Source of the DNA: Cellulosimicrobium cellulans
GTDB taxonomy: Bacteria; Actinomycetota; Actinomycetes; Actinomycetales; Cellulomonadaceae
NCBI RefSeq assembly: GCF_016907755.1
Contig: NZ_JAFBCN010000001.1
Coordinates: 3,720,001 to 3,784,000 of the forward strand
Direction: 5' to 3'
DNA: 64,000 nucleotides
The notes under the pieces: model-generated
What the model was told of the DNA's origin: nothing
What the model saw: the letters and a program-made list of their open reading frames with translations, nothing else
Database searches by the model: none
In this document: positions 26,414 to 34,969 of the stretch, in pieces
How the letters are laid out: every line of letters starts with the position of its first letter
Position numbering within the stretch: the stretch's first letter is position 1
Position numbers and translations under genes: made by a program

Positions 26414-28711
26414 TCAGCCGAGGTCGATCGTCACGCTCGTCGCGCCGCGCGCCTCGGCGGTCGCCGATCCGGCCCGCACGGACCAGGCCGCGACGGCGTC
26501 GTCGGACGCGACGGAGAGGGTCGTGCCCGACCGGCGCACGCGGAACGTGGCCCCGGGTGCGCCGTCCGCCGGCGGGACGACCACGAGCTCGTCGTACCCG
26601 TCGGGCAGCTCGAACGCGTGCAGCGTGACGCCGTCGGCCCAGTCGTAGTCCGGCCGGTCGGTGCGGGCGCCGACCGGCAGGACGGTGCCCGGGCGCACGA
26701 GCACCGGGAGCGAGTCGAAACCGTGGGTCTCGGTGACCCAGCGCGGGCCGGTCACGGTCTCGCTCAGGGCGGGGCCGCCGTCGGGCTGGACGAGACGCGT
26801 CCACGTGCCCTCCGGCACGTAGTACTCGACGCGGCCGTCCGCGCGGAACACCGGCGCGACGAGGAGCGCGTCGCCCAGCAGGTACTGCGTGTCCGCGGTG
26901 AACCCCGCGCGGTCGTGCGGGAGCTCGAGCACGAGGGGTCGCATCATCGGCACGCCGTCGGTGTGCGCCTCCTCCGCCACGCGCCCGAGGTACGGCATGA
27001 GCGAGAGCTTGAGGTGCGTGAACTTGCGCGTCACGTCGACGGCCTCGTCGTCGAACGCCCACGGGACCCGGACCGAACCCGAGCCGTGCAGGCGCGAGTG
27101 CGACGACAGCAGGCCGAACGCCGTCCAGCGCTTGAACACGCCCGGGTCCGGCGTGCCCTCGAAGCCGCCCATGTCGTGGCTCCAGTAGCCGAAGCCCGAC
27201 ATCGACATCGACAGGCCGCCGCGCAGCGACTCGGCCATCGACGCGTACGTCGAGTCGCAGTCGCCGCCCCAGTGCACGGGGAACTGCTGGCCGCCCGCCG
27301 TCGCGGACCGCGCGAACAGGACCGCCTCGCCCTCGCCGCGCTTGCGCTCGAGCAGCCGGAAGACCGCCTCGTTGTAGAGCTGGGCGTAGTAGTTGTGCAT
27401 CTTGCGCGGGTCGGAGCCGTCGTGCCACGCGATGCCGTCGACGGGGATCCGCTCGCCGAAGTCGGTCTTGAAGCAGTCGACGCCCTGGTCGAGCAGGCCC
27501 TCGAGCTTGCCCACGTACCACGCGGTCGCGTCGGGGTTGGTGAAGTCCACCAGGCCCATGCCCGCCTGCCACAGGTCCCACTGCCACACGGACCCGTCCT
27601 CGCGCCTGACGAGGAAGCCCTGCTCCGCGGCCTCCGCGAAGAGGGGCGAGCGCTGCGCGACGTACGGGTTGATCCACACGCACACCTTGAGCCCGCGGTC
27701 GTGCAGGCGGCGCAGCATGCCCTCGGGGTCGGGGAACGTGCGCGGGTCCCACTCGAAGTCGACCCACTGGTACTCGCGCATCCAGAAGCAGTCGAAGTGG
27801 AACACCGACAGCGGCAGGTCGCGCTCGGCCATGCCGTCGATGAACCCGTTCACCGTCTGCTCGTCGTAGCTCGTCGTGAACGACGTCGTGAGCCACAGCC
27901 CGAACGACCACGCCGGCACGCGCGCGGGGCGGCCGGTGAGCGCGGTGTACCGGCGCAGCACGTCCTTGGGGGTCGGGCCCTGGATGACCAGGTACTCCAG
28001 CGCCTGGCCCTCGACGGAGAACTGGACGCGCGTGTTCACCTCGGACGCGACCTCGAACGAGACCTTCTCCGGGTGCTCGACGAACACGCCGTAGCCCTTG
28101 GTCGTGAGGTAGAGCGGCACGGACTTGTACGCCTGCTCGCTCGACGTGCCGCCGTCCTCGTTCCAGATGTCGACGACCTGGCCGTTCTTGACGAACGGGC
28201 CGAACCGCTCCCCCAGGCCGTAGACGAGCTCGCCCGGCTCGAGCGCGAGCTGCTCGTGCGTCCAGGCGCGGCCGTCGTCGGAGGTCACGTGCCCGACGGA
28301 CTTGGGCAGCGAGGACGTCAGCACCTCGCCGTCCGCCTCGAAGTCCACGCGCCAGCGGTCGCCCCGGTGCACGCGCACGGCGAGGTCCTTCGAGCGCAGG
28401 ACCGCGACGTCGTCGTGCACCTCGACCTCGGGCCGGAACCCGGGCTCGCCGGTCACCTGGAACGCCGGGCCGCGGCGCACCGCGCCCTGGTGGTGCTCGA
28501 CGCGCACGCGGATCACGCCGGGCGCGGGCGAGGAGTACGTCGTCGTGAGCATGGGGCGGTTGAGGGTGTCGCCGCGACCGCGGATCGTCGCCGTCGGCGC
28601 GTACACGGTGAGCGTGCCGGCCGCCTCGTCCGCGCGGACGTCGTCGACCTCGACCGCGTAGAGCGGGTGCATGCCGGGCCGGACCTGCCAGTACCCGTCG
28701 GTGAACTTCAT
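26414..28711 (-). CDS. Alpha-xylosidase, GH31 (YicI-like)
   Basis: A 765-residue cytoplasmic enzyme (no signal peptide) that removes alpha-1,6-xylosyl units from xyloglucan oligosaccharides or isoprimeverose. The catalytic region has FKTDFGERIP with the nucleophile Asp and HWGGDCDSTYASM with the acid/base Asp. Both are nearly identical to E. coli YicI, and FHFDCFWMREYQWVDFEWD lines the sugar site. A beta-sandwich N-domain and two C-terminal beta domains complete the family layout. The start is the ATG at 28711. It is 78 bp downstream of the transporter permease genes and followed by the GH1 gene, giving a coherent import-then-cleave route. Other alpha-glycoside substrates remain possible. Confidence 0.93.
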   Translation of the reverse strand: MKFTDGYWQVRPGMHPLYAVEVDDVRADEAAGTLTVYAPTATIRGRGDTLNRPMLTTTYSSPAPGVIRVRVEHHQGAVRRGPAFQVTGEPGFRPEVEVHDDVAVLRSKDLAVRVHRGDRWRVDFEADGEVLTSSLPKSVGHVTSDDGRAWTHEQLALEPGELVYGLGERFGPFVKNGQVVDIWNEDGGTSSEQAYKSVPLYLTTKGYGVFVEHPEKVSFEVASEVNTRVQFSVEGQALEYLVIQGPTPKDVLRRYTALTGRPARVPAWSFGLWLTTSFTTSYDEQTVNGFIDGMAERDLPLSVFHFDCFWMREYQWVDFEWDPRTFPDPEGMLRRLHDRGLKVCVWINPYVAQRSPLFAEAAEQGFLVRREDGSVWQWDLWQAGMGLVDFTNPDATAWYVGKLEGLLDQGVDCFKTDFGERIPVDGIAWHDGSDPRKMHNYYAQLYNEAVFRLLERKRGEGEAVLFARSATAGGQQFPVHWGGDCDSTYASMAESLRGGLSMSMSGFGYWSHDMGGFEGTPDPGVFKRWTAFGLLSSHSRLHGSGSVRVPWAFDDEAVDVTRKFTHLKLSLMPYLGRVAEEAHTDGVPMMRPLVLELPHDRAGFTADTQYLLGDALLVAPVFRADGRVEYYVPEGTWTRLVQPDGGPALSETVTGPRWVTETHGFDSLPVLVRPGTVLPVGARTDRPDYDWADGVTLHAFELPDGYDELVVVPPADGAPGATFRVRRSGTTLSVASDDAVAAWSVRAGSATAEARGATSVTIDLG

Positions 28712-28789
28712 GGGTGGTGCTTCCTTCGTCGGTGCGTATCGGAGTCTCGGGGCCGCCCCTGGGGGCGGCTCGGCATCACACGGGGAGCG

Positions 28790-29719
28790 TCACTTCACGG
28801 CGCCCGCCGTGACGCCCCGGGTGAGCGTGCGCTGGAAGATGAGGAAGAAGATCAGCGCGGGGATGAGCGAGACGAGCGCGCCCGCGTTCGTCGTCGGGGC
28901 GTCCATCATCCGGTCGCCCTGGAGCGACGCGAGGGCGATGGGGATCGTCTGGGTGTCGTTGGTCGTCAGCATGACCAGCGGGATGAAGAACTCGTTCCAC
29001 GTCCAGATGAAGAAGAAGATCATGAGGACGCCGAGCGTGGGCTTGACGATCGGGTAGACGACCTGCCACAGGATGCGCCAGCGGCCGGCGCCGTCGAGCT
29101 GGGCGGCCTCGAGCAGCGCGGGCGGGAACGTGCCGAGCACGGACGCGAGCAGGTACGTGCCGAACGCCGCCTGGATGACGGTGAAGATGATGATGATCGA
29201 CCACTGCGAGTTCGACAGGCCCACCTTCTGCGCCATGTCGAACAGCGGGTAGATGAGGGCCTCCTGCGGCAGCATGTTGGCCACGAGGAAGAGCGTGACG
29301 ATCCACAGACGGCCCTTGATGCGGCCGACGCCGATCGCGTACGCGCTCAGCAGCGACAGGAGCGTCCCGAACACGGCGACGAGCGCCGAGATGAAGACGG
29401 AGTTCCAGAGCTTCTGCGGGAAGTTCGTCCGCGTCCAGAAGTTCTGCACGCCCTCGAGGTAGAGCTCCTTCGGGATGCTCAGCGGGCCGTCCTGGGAGTA
29501 CTCCGCCGGCGACTTGAACGCGTTGAGCACCATGATGACGAACGGCGACAGCATGAGCAGGGCGACGAGGACCGCCGCGGCGAGCACGAACCAGCGACCG
29601 ACGCCGCGACGGTAGCGCTCGTCCTGGCGCGTGGCCCGCAGGGGGCGGCGGGACCCGGACGACGGCGCTGGCACCGCGGGCGTGCCGTCCGCGGTCGGGG
29701 TGGTGGTGACGGTGGACAT
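28790..29719 (-). CDS. Sugar ABC transporter permease (MalG-like, CUT1)
   Basis: A 309-residue inner-membrane permease with about six helices. The EAA loop that contacts the ATPase is LEAAQLDGAGRWRILWQVVYPIVKP, and the last helix pattern IFFFIWTWNEFFIPLV is typical of MalG-type subunits. Start ATG at 29719 shares one base with the stop of the upstream permease (TGATG), so the two are translated together. No ATP-binding subunit is encoded in the locus. Confidence 0.93.
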   Translation of the reverse strand: MSTVTTTPTADGTPAVPAPSSGSRRPLRATRQDERYRRGVGRWFVLAAAVLVALLMLSPFVIMVLNAFKSPAEYSQDGPLSIPKELYLEGVQNFWTRTNFPQKLWNSVFISALVAVFGTLLSLLSAYAIGVGRIKGRLWIVTLFLVANMLPQEALIYPLFDMAQKVGLSNSQWSIIIIFTVIQAAFGTYLLASVLGTFPPALLEAAQLDGAGRWRILWQVVYPIVKPTLGVLMIFFFIWTWNEFFIPLVMLTTNDTQTIPIALASLQGDRMMDAPTTNAGALVSLIPALIFFLIFQRTLTRGVTAGAVK

Positions 29720-30708
29720 CAGCGGCCCTCCTGCTCACGACGCTCGGCGCGGCTCTGCAGCGCGAGGATCACGACGGCGACGACGATGATGACGAGGGTC
29801 AGCACGGTCGCCACCGCGGCGCCGTAACCGACCTTCGACTTGTCGAAGAAGTTGAGGTACGAGTAGTAGCTCGGGACGAGCGTCGAGCTCTCGGGCCCGC
29901 CGCGCGTGAGCACGTAGATGGGGCCGAACACCTTGAGCGCGGCGACCGTGCACGTGAGCGTGACGACGAACGTCTCCGGGCGGATCTGCGGGATCGTGAT
30001 CGCCCCGAAGCGGCGCCACCAGCCCGCGCCGTCGAGCTCGGCCGCCTCGTAGAGCTCGGGGTCCACGCGCTGCAGCGCGGACATGAAGATGACGACGGGG
30101 TAGCCGATCTGCACCCAGATGAGCACGAGCATGACGCTCGGCAGCGCGGTCGTCGTGTCGCCGAGCCAGTTGGGCGGGTTCTCGATGCCGATCCCGCGCA
30201 GGATCACGTTGAGCGCACCGGTCTGGGAGTTGAGGATCCAGTTCCACAGCACGCCGGCGACGGCGACCGGGAGGATCTGCGGCAGGTAGTACGTGGCGCG
30301 CAGGAACGCCGCGACGCGCGGGCCGAAGCGCCGGCCGAGGTAGTCGAACAGCACGGCCGCGAGGACGAGGCCGATGAGGGTCGGCGCGACGACCATCGCG
30401 AGGATCATCGCGATCGAGTTCTGGAACGAGGTCCAGAACGCCGAGTCGTGCAGGAGGTCGGTGTAGTTGCCCAGCCCGTACCAGCGCATCGGCGCCATGC
30501 CGCCGCGCCACTTGAACAGGCTGTAGTAGACGTTCATCACGAACGGGTAGCCGATCACGACGACGAACGCCACCGCGCCGGGCAGGAGGTAGGGCAGGTA
30601 CGGGAGCCAGGCGGGCCGGCGACGGCGGCGGGGCGCCGCGGTCGCGCGCGACGCCTCGCGCGCGGGGCCGGGCCCGGCGTCGGGCACGGTGTCGGTGCGG
30701 GTGGTCAT
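29719..30708 (-). CDS. Sugar ABC transporter permease (MalF/UgpA-like, CUT1)
   Basis: A 329-residue membrane protein. It has a basic cytoplasmic N-terminus (APRRRRRPAWLPYLPYLL), about six helices and the EAA motif YEAAELDGAGWWRRFGAITIPQIRPE. It forms a heterodimeric channel with the next gene's product and takes sugar from the binding protein upstream. The start is ATG at 30708 (MTTRTD), behind AAAGA; the longer frame to 30792 lies over the intergenic gap and has no signal. Confidence 0.93.
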   Translation of the reverse strand: MTTRTDTVPDAGPGPAREASRATAAPRRRRRPAWLPYLPYLLPGAVAFVVVIGYPFVMNVYYSLFKWRGGMAPMRWYGLGNYTDLLHDSAFWTSFQNSIAMILAMVVAPTLIGLVLAAVLFDYLGRRFGPRVAAFLRATYYLPQILPVAVAGVLWNWILNSQTGALNVILRGIGIENPPNWLGDTTTALPSVMLVLIWVQIGYPVVIFMSALQRVDPELYEAAELDGAGWWRRFGAITIPQIRPETFVVTLTCTVAALKVFGPIYVLTRGGPESSTLVPSYYSYLNFFDKSKVGYGAAVATVLTLVIIVVAVVILALQSRAERREQEGR

Positions 30709-30802
30709 GACGGTCTCTTTCGCGGGAGGTCCTCGGGTGGGGGGCCGGGCCGGCCGGGGCGATCCTGGGATCGGCCCCGACCGGCCGGGCACGTGCGTCC
30801 GC

Positions 30803-32104
30803 TCAGCTGTCGAGCAGGTCCGCCTTGCCGTCCACGTACGCGGACTCGAGGCCGTCGAGCACCTCGGTCGGCGACTTCGACTGGTTGATGAGCGACTGGA
30901 GCTCGCTGACGATCACGTCGTAGTAGCCGGGCACGGGCCAGTCGGGGTAGAACGCCAGACCGTCGTCGTCGAGGATCGCCTGGAAGTTCTCGGTGAGCTG
31001 CTGCGTGCGCTCGTCCGTGATGACGGACGCGTCACCGGCGACGGGGAGGCCGCCCTTCTCCGCGAGGATGTTCTGCACCTCGGGGCGCAGCGTGATGTCG
31101 ATGAACTCCTCGGCGAGGTCGGGCGAGTCCGCGTTCGCGGGGACGACCCAGAGGTTGCCGGACGAGCCGACCTGGAGCGTGTTGCCGGGGAAGTTGAACT
31201 GGCCCCAGTCGGCGTCCATCTCCTCGACGATGCGGCCGAACCACCACGAGCCCGAGACCATCATCGGGTAGGTGCCGTTGATGAAGGAGACGCCCATGTC
31301 CTCGGCCGTGAGGGCCGCGGAGTCGGACGCGACGTAGCCGTCCTTGATCCAGGAGTCGAGCTTCTCGGTGGCCTGCGTCATCTCCGGGCCGTGGAAGTCG
31401 GGGTCGCCGTCGAAGAGCTGGTACTGGTCGACGAAGTCGCGCTCGGAGTTCGCGAGCACGAGCTCGTACCAGAGCTGGCCCATCGGGTACTCGGCACCGG
31501 CCTCGGCGAGCGGCGTCACGCCCTGGGCCTTGAACGCCTGCATGACGGTCTCGAGCTCCTCGAGCGTCGTCGGCACCTCGAGCCCGTACTGGGCGAACAT
31601 GTCCTTGTTGTAGTAGACCTGCACGAACTCGCCGTAGTTCGGGACGCCGTACCACTCGCCCGAGCCCATGAGGCCCTGGTCGTCGTAGGTCGCGGTCGTC
31701 TGGAGCGAGCCGCTGAGCTTCTCGTCCCAGCCGCGCTCGGTCGCCGCGTCGGTGAGCGGGGTCAGCAGGCCCTGCGCGGAGAGCTGGCCGGCGGTCGCGT
31801 TGCCCTTGTTGTACTCCATGACGTCGGGCACGTCGTCGCCGGTGAGCACGATCTTGGCGTTCTTCTGGATCTGCTCGAACGTCTGCTTCTCGACGACGAC
31901 GTCGACGTCGGGGTTCTCCTCCTCGAAGATCTCGATCGCCTTGGCCCATGCCTGGCCCATGGCGGAGTCCTCGTTCTCGTAGTGCCAGATCGTCAGGGTC
32001 TGGTCGTCGGACCCGCCGCTGCCGCCGGAGCTCCCGCACGCCGCGAGGGCGAGTGGGAGCGCTACCACGGCAGCGACGAGCGAGATCTTCCGGGATCGCA
32101 GCAT
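30803..32104 (-). CDS. Extracellular sugar-binding lipoprotein (CUT1)
   Basis: A 433-residue lipoprotein. The signal peptide ends in LALAACGSS (lipobox Cys at about 22). The mature protein has the family-1 solute-binding fold: LTIWHYENEDSAMGQAW, GDDVPDVMEYNKGN, FVQVYYNKDMFAQYGLEVPTT and FINGTYPMMVSGSWWFGR. Many Trp and Tyr residues line the likely oligosaccharide site. Start ATG at 32104 with GAGGAGG 9 nt upstream. It lies 71 bp after lacI and 94 bp before the permeases. With the downstream alpha-xylosidase and beta-glucosidase, a xyloglucan-derived oligosaccharide is the best-supported ligand (inference). Confidence 0.93.
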   Translation of the reverse strand: MLRSRKISLVAAVVALPLALAACGSSGGSGGSDDQTLTIWHYENEDSAMGQAWAKAIEIFEEENPDVDVVVEKQTFEQIQKNAKIVLTGDDVPDVMEYNKGNATAGQLSAQGLLTPLTDAATERGWDEKLSGSLQTTATYDDQGLMGSGEWYGVPNYGEFVQVYYNKDMFAQYGLEVPTTLEELETVMQAFKAQGVTPLAEAGAEYPMGQLWYELVLANSERDFVDQYQLFDGDPDFHGPEMTQATEKLDSWIKDGYVASDSAALTAEDMGVSFINGTYPMMVSGSWWFGRIVEEMDADWGQFNFPGNTLQVGSSGNLWVVPANADSPDLAEEFIDITLRPEVQNILAEKGGLPVAGDASVITDERTQQLTENFQAILDDDGLAFYPDWPVPGYYDVIVSELQSLINQSKSPTEVLDGLESAYVDGKADLLDS

Positions 32105-32148
32105 GTGCGTGTCCTCCTCATCGAGTTCCGGCGCTGGAGCCGGAGGGT

Positions 32149-32168
32149 GACCGGGGCGTCGCCCGGTC
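32149..32168 (-). terminator. Short hairpin after lacI
   Basis: GACCGGG pairs with CCCGGTC around a 6-base loop, 8 bp after the lacI stop. It may let lacI be transcribed at a different level from the transporter genes. A second small inverted repeat TCCGGC-N6-GCCGGA lies at 32127-32144, close to the binding-protein start. Confidence 0.5.
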
Positions 32169-32175
32169 GGTCGGG

Positions 32176-33231
32176 TCAGCGAGCCTCGGGCTCGCGGTCG
32201 TCGTCGTCCGGGGACCGGCCGGCCGCGGGGGCGACGCTGCTGCCGGTTTCGAGGACGCACGGGATGAGCACGTTCGGCGTGCTCGGACGGGAGCCGTCCA
32301 CGAGGGACAGCAGCTTCTGCACACCCAGGCGGCCGAGCTCGGCCCCGGGCGCGTGCATCGTGGTCAGCGGCGGGTTGCTCATCTCCCCGACGCCGGGCGA
32401 CGTGACGATCGACAGGATCGACATGTCCGCGGGGATCGCGACGCCGCGCTGCTGAAGCTCGGCGACGACGCCGAACGTCGCGATCTCGTTCATGGTGACG
32501 AAGGCCGTCAGACGGGGCTCGCGATCGAGAAGCGTCGCGACCGCGTCGCGGCCCGCGCGCGGGGACTCGTCGACGCGCAGCGCGACCGGCTCGAGCCCGC
32601 GGCGACGCATCGCCGCCTCGAAGCCCTCCTCGGCGCGGAACGTCGGCGCGTAGCCGTCGTCCGCCGTCGCCTGCGAGTGGTTGACGAGCGCCACGTGCCG
32701 GTGCCCCAGGTCGACGAGGTGCTGGACCGCGTCGTCCGTCGTGCGCTCGAAGTCGATGTCCACCGACGGCCGGTCCGTCACGTCGCGCGTGCGGCCGATC
32801 ATCGTGTACGGCACCCCGGCCTCGTCGAGCACGTCGACGCGGTCGTCGTCGAGCGCGACCTCCATGAGCAGGACGCCGTCCGCCATCCCCTGGCGCACGA
32901 GGTCGCGGATCTCCGAGGCCTGGGTCGTGCGGAAGGGCCACAGCACGAGGTGGTACCCGTTCTCGCGCGCCGTCTCCGCCGCGGACGAGACGAACTCGGC
33001 GACCGTGCCGCCGAGGCCCTTCTCCATCGCGGGGTAGATCAGCGCGAGCACGTGGCTGCGGCGCGACGCGAGCCCGCGGGCCATGGCGTTGGGCTGGTAG
33101 CCGAGCTCGGCCATGGCGTCCTCGATACGGCGACGCGTCTCGTCGGAGACGGGACGGGTCCCGGACAGCGCGTAGGACACCGTGCTCAGCGAGACCTGCG
33201 CGCGTCGCGCCACGTCCTGCATCGTCGCCAT
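32176..33231 (-). CDS. LacI-family transcriptional repressor of the sugar locus
   Basis: A 351-residue repressor. The N-terminal helix-turn-helix is TMQDVARRAQVSLSTVSYALSG (about 3-24), with the hinge helix region YQPNAMARGLASRR. The periplasmic-binding-protein-like effector domain runs to about 330. The start is ATG at 33231 with GGGGAG 8 nt upstream. Three 12-bp palindromes sit between the predicted promoter and this start, which points to autoregulation. It is the first gene of the locus and is probably released by an imported xyloglucan-type sugar. The C-terminal 25 residues are Asp/Arg-rich and likely disordered. Confidence 0.94.
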   Translation of the reverse strand: MATMQDVARRAQVSLSTVSYALSGTRPVSDETRRRIEDAMAELGYQPNAMARGLASRRSHVLALIYPAMEKGLGGTVAEFVSSAAETARENGYHLVLWPFRTTQASEIRDLVRQGMADGVLLMEVALDDDRVDVLDEAGVPYTMIGRTRDVTDRPSVDIDFERTTDDAVQHLVDLGHRHVALVNHSQATADDGYAPTFRAEEGFEAAMRRRGLEPVALRVDESPRAGRDAVATLLDREPRLTAFVTMNEIATFGVVAELQQRGVAIPADMSILSIVTSPGVGEMSNPPLTTMHAPGAELGRLGVQKLLSLVDGSRPSTPNVLIPCVLETGSSVAPAAGRSPDDDDREPEAR

Positions 33232-33272
33232 CGTCACCACTCCCCTGTGGTCCGGTCCGCCGCCTCGGCCGT

Positions 33273-33310
33273 CGAAGCGCTTCGTCGAAACGCATCGTCG
33301 AAGCGCTTCG
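33273..33310 (-). promoter_or_regulatory. Triple tandem LacI operators
   Basis: Three 12-bp sites repeat at exactly 13-bp intervals: CGAAGCGCTTCG at 33273, the degenerate CGAAACGCATCG at 33286, and CGAAGCGCTTCG at 33299. The outer two are perfect palindromes with the CG-centred core of LacI-family operators. They lie just downstream of the predicted -10. Confidence 0.85.
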
Positions 33311-33318
33311 TTGTTACG

Positions 33319-33348
33319 AGTATTGGATGAACAAATGACGAGAGTCAA
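33319..33348 (-). promoter_or_regulatory. Predicted promoter of the lacI/sugar locus
   Basis: On the minus strand TTGACT (33348-33343) and AATACT (33324-33319) are separated by 18 bp in the most AT-rich stretch nearby. The expected start point falls at the edge of the operator array, so bound repressor would block transcription. Confidence 0.65.
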
Positions 33349-33437
33349 GCCCGCGGAGCAAGAACGCGCTCTCTGGTTGGCGGCGCCCGAGCCGACCTGC
33401 GACGACGTCGGGGTGGATTCGAAACCCGTCGAACCGC

Positions 33438-33569
33438 CGAACCCGGGGACATGGGTGGGTTCGGTCCCCCAGATCGCCCGAGACCCCGGGTTCGCCGAGC
33501 CTCCCCGTCCGATCGAACCCGGGGTCGCCCCTCATGGGACGGGCTGGGTGAGGAGCGACCCCGGGTTCG
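33438..33569. repeat. Four alternating inverted copies of an 11-mer
   Basis: CGAACCCGGGG occurs at 33438-33448 and 33514-33524, and its complement at 33484-33494 and 33559-33569. The copies can pair as two successive stems. The second pair is the core of the nagA terminator. The rest of the 33349-33611 gap shows no gene. Confidence 0.75.
33514..33569 (-). terminator. Terminator after nagA
   Basis: A 15-bp perfect stem (CGAACCCGGGGTCGC), one mismatch, then CCTCA/TGAGG around a 14-nt loop. It lies 42 bp after the nagA stop. Confidence 0.8.
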
Positions 33570-33611
33570 GCGGGTGCGGTCGGCGGCGCGACGGGTGCGG
33601 GCGCGGGCGGG

Positions 33612-34889
33612 TCAGTGCGCGAGGTCGACCGGGTCGCCCGCGCGCAGGACCTCGCGCACGCGCAGGTCGGCGTCCGTCACGACGACGTCGGCGCGGCGGC
33701 CCGCGACGAGGCCCCCGCGGTCGTCGAGGCCGAGCACGCCCGCCGGGGTCCACGACGCCGCGCGGACGGCGTCGACCAGCGGCACGCCGGCCTCGACGGT
33801 CTCGCGCACGACGTCGAGCAGGTGGTACGTGCCGCCCGCGATGGACCCGCCCTCGGTGAGCCGCGCGACGCCGTGCGCGACGGTCACGCGCATCGGCCCG
33901 AGCTCGTAGGCGCCGTCGGCCATGCCCGCGGCGGCCATCGCGTCGGTGACGAGCGCGACGGCGTCCGGCCCGGCGACGGCGCCGTCGGCACCGACGTGCG
34001 ACCCCACGAGCTCGACGACGCTGCGGATCGTGCCGTGCGCGAGGTGCGTGCCGTCGGCCACGAGCTCGACGACCAGCTCGCCGCGCGCGGCCGCCGCGAG
34101 GCACGCCGCGACGGGGCCGGGCTCACGGTGGTGCAGGGGGCGCATGCCGTTGAACAGGTGGGTCGCGGTGAGCCGCGCGCCGGGCCGACCGGCGGCCGCG
34201 AGCGCCGCGACACCGGCCGCGATCGCTGCCTCGGTCTGCTCGGTGCTCGCGTCGGTGTGCCCGATCGACGGGAGCGCCCCGACCTCGACGAGGGTCTCGA
34301 TCACTCCCCCGGCGCCGACGACGCCCGGCACCTCGGGCGCGACCGTCATGGTCCGCAGGTACCCGCGCGCCGCGCCCGCGATCGCGCGCACGAGCTCCGG
34401 GTCGCCCTCGAGCATGTCGTGCGGGTTCTGCGCGCCGCAGCGCACCTCGGAGAGGAACGGGCCCTCGAGGTGGATGCCGACGATCTCGCCCGCGTCGGCG
34501 AGGTCCGCGAGGTTCGCGGTGCGCTCGAGCAGGACGTCGCGCGGCGCGGTGACGAGCGACGCGACGAGGCTCGTCGTGCCGTGGCGCAGGTGCTCGCGCG
34601 CGGCGACGCGCGCCTCGTCGACGCTCGTCGCGTCCGGGAAGCTCGACCCGCCGCCGCCGTGGTCGTGGACGTCGACGAGGCCCGGGAGCAGCGTCGCGCC
34701 GTCGCCCGCGGGCAGGTCGGCGTAGCCGGCGTCCGCGGCCTGCGCGCGGGTCCCGACCCACGCGACGAGCCCGTCCTGCAGGGCCACGACGCCGTCGTCG
34801 AGCACTCCCGTCGGGGTGACGACGCGACCCACGAGGACTCGCGCGGTGCCGGGCTGCTGGTCGGGACGAGGGCTGCGGGCGTCGGTCAT
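33612..34889 (-). CDS. nagA: N-acetylglucosamine-6-phosphate deacetylase
   Basis: A 425-residue cytoplasmic amidohydrolase that deacetylates GlcNAc-6-phosphate during amino-sugar use and wall recycling. The metal motif LPGLVDVHDHGGGG, the HLEGPFLS catalytic loop (Glu ligand), SIGHTDA, ATHLFNGM and the late LVTDAMAAAGM (Asp) are all present. Start ATG at 34889. It has no good ribosome site, but CAGAAT ends 6 bases upstream and could be the -10 of a leaderless message. No nagB, transporter or DasR-type site was seen beside it, so it appears to be a single-gene unit. Confidence 0.95.
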   Translation of the reverse strand: MTDARSPRPDQQPGTARVLVGRVVTPTGVLDDGVVALQDGLVAWVGTRAQAADAGYADLPAGDGATLLPGLVDVHDHGGGGSSFPDATSVDEARVAAREHLRHGTTSLVASLVTAPRDVLLERTANLADLADAGEIVGIHLEGPFLSEVRCGAQNPHDMLEGDPELVRAIAGAARGYLRTMTVAPEVPGVVGAGGVIETLVEVGALPSIGHTDASTEQTEAAIAAGVAALAAAGRPGARLTATHLFNGMRPLHHREPGPVAACLAAAARGELVVELVADGTHLAHGTIRSVVELVGSHVGADGAVAGPDAVALVTDAMAAAGMADGAYELGPMRVTVAHGVARLTEGGSIAGGTYHLLDVVRETVEAGVPLVDAVRAASWTPAGVLGLDDRGGLVAGRRADVVVTDADLRVREVLRAGDPVDLAH

Positions 34890-34969
34890 GGGCCCATTCT
34901 GGCGCACTTCGTACACCTGGCGTGCAAACTCGTGCGGCCGTGGACGCGCGGGGGTCGGGAGGCGAGACG

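Noticed and set aside
33314-33535. Minus-strand 73-codon frame upstream of lacI
   Set aside because: It runs across the predicted lacI promoter and the inverted repeats, and shows no ribosome site.
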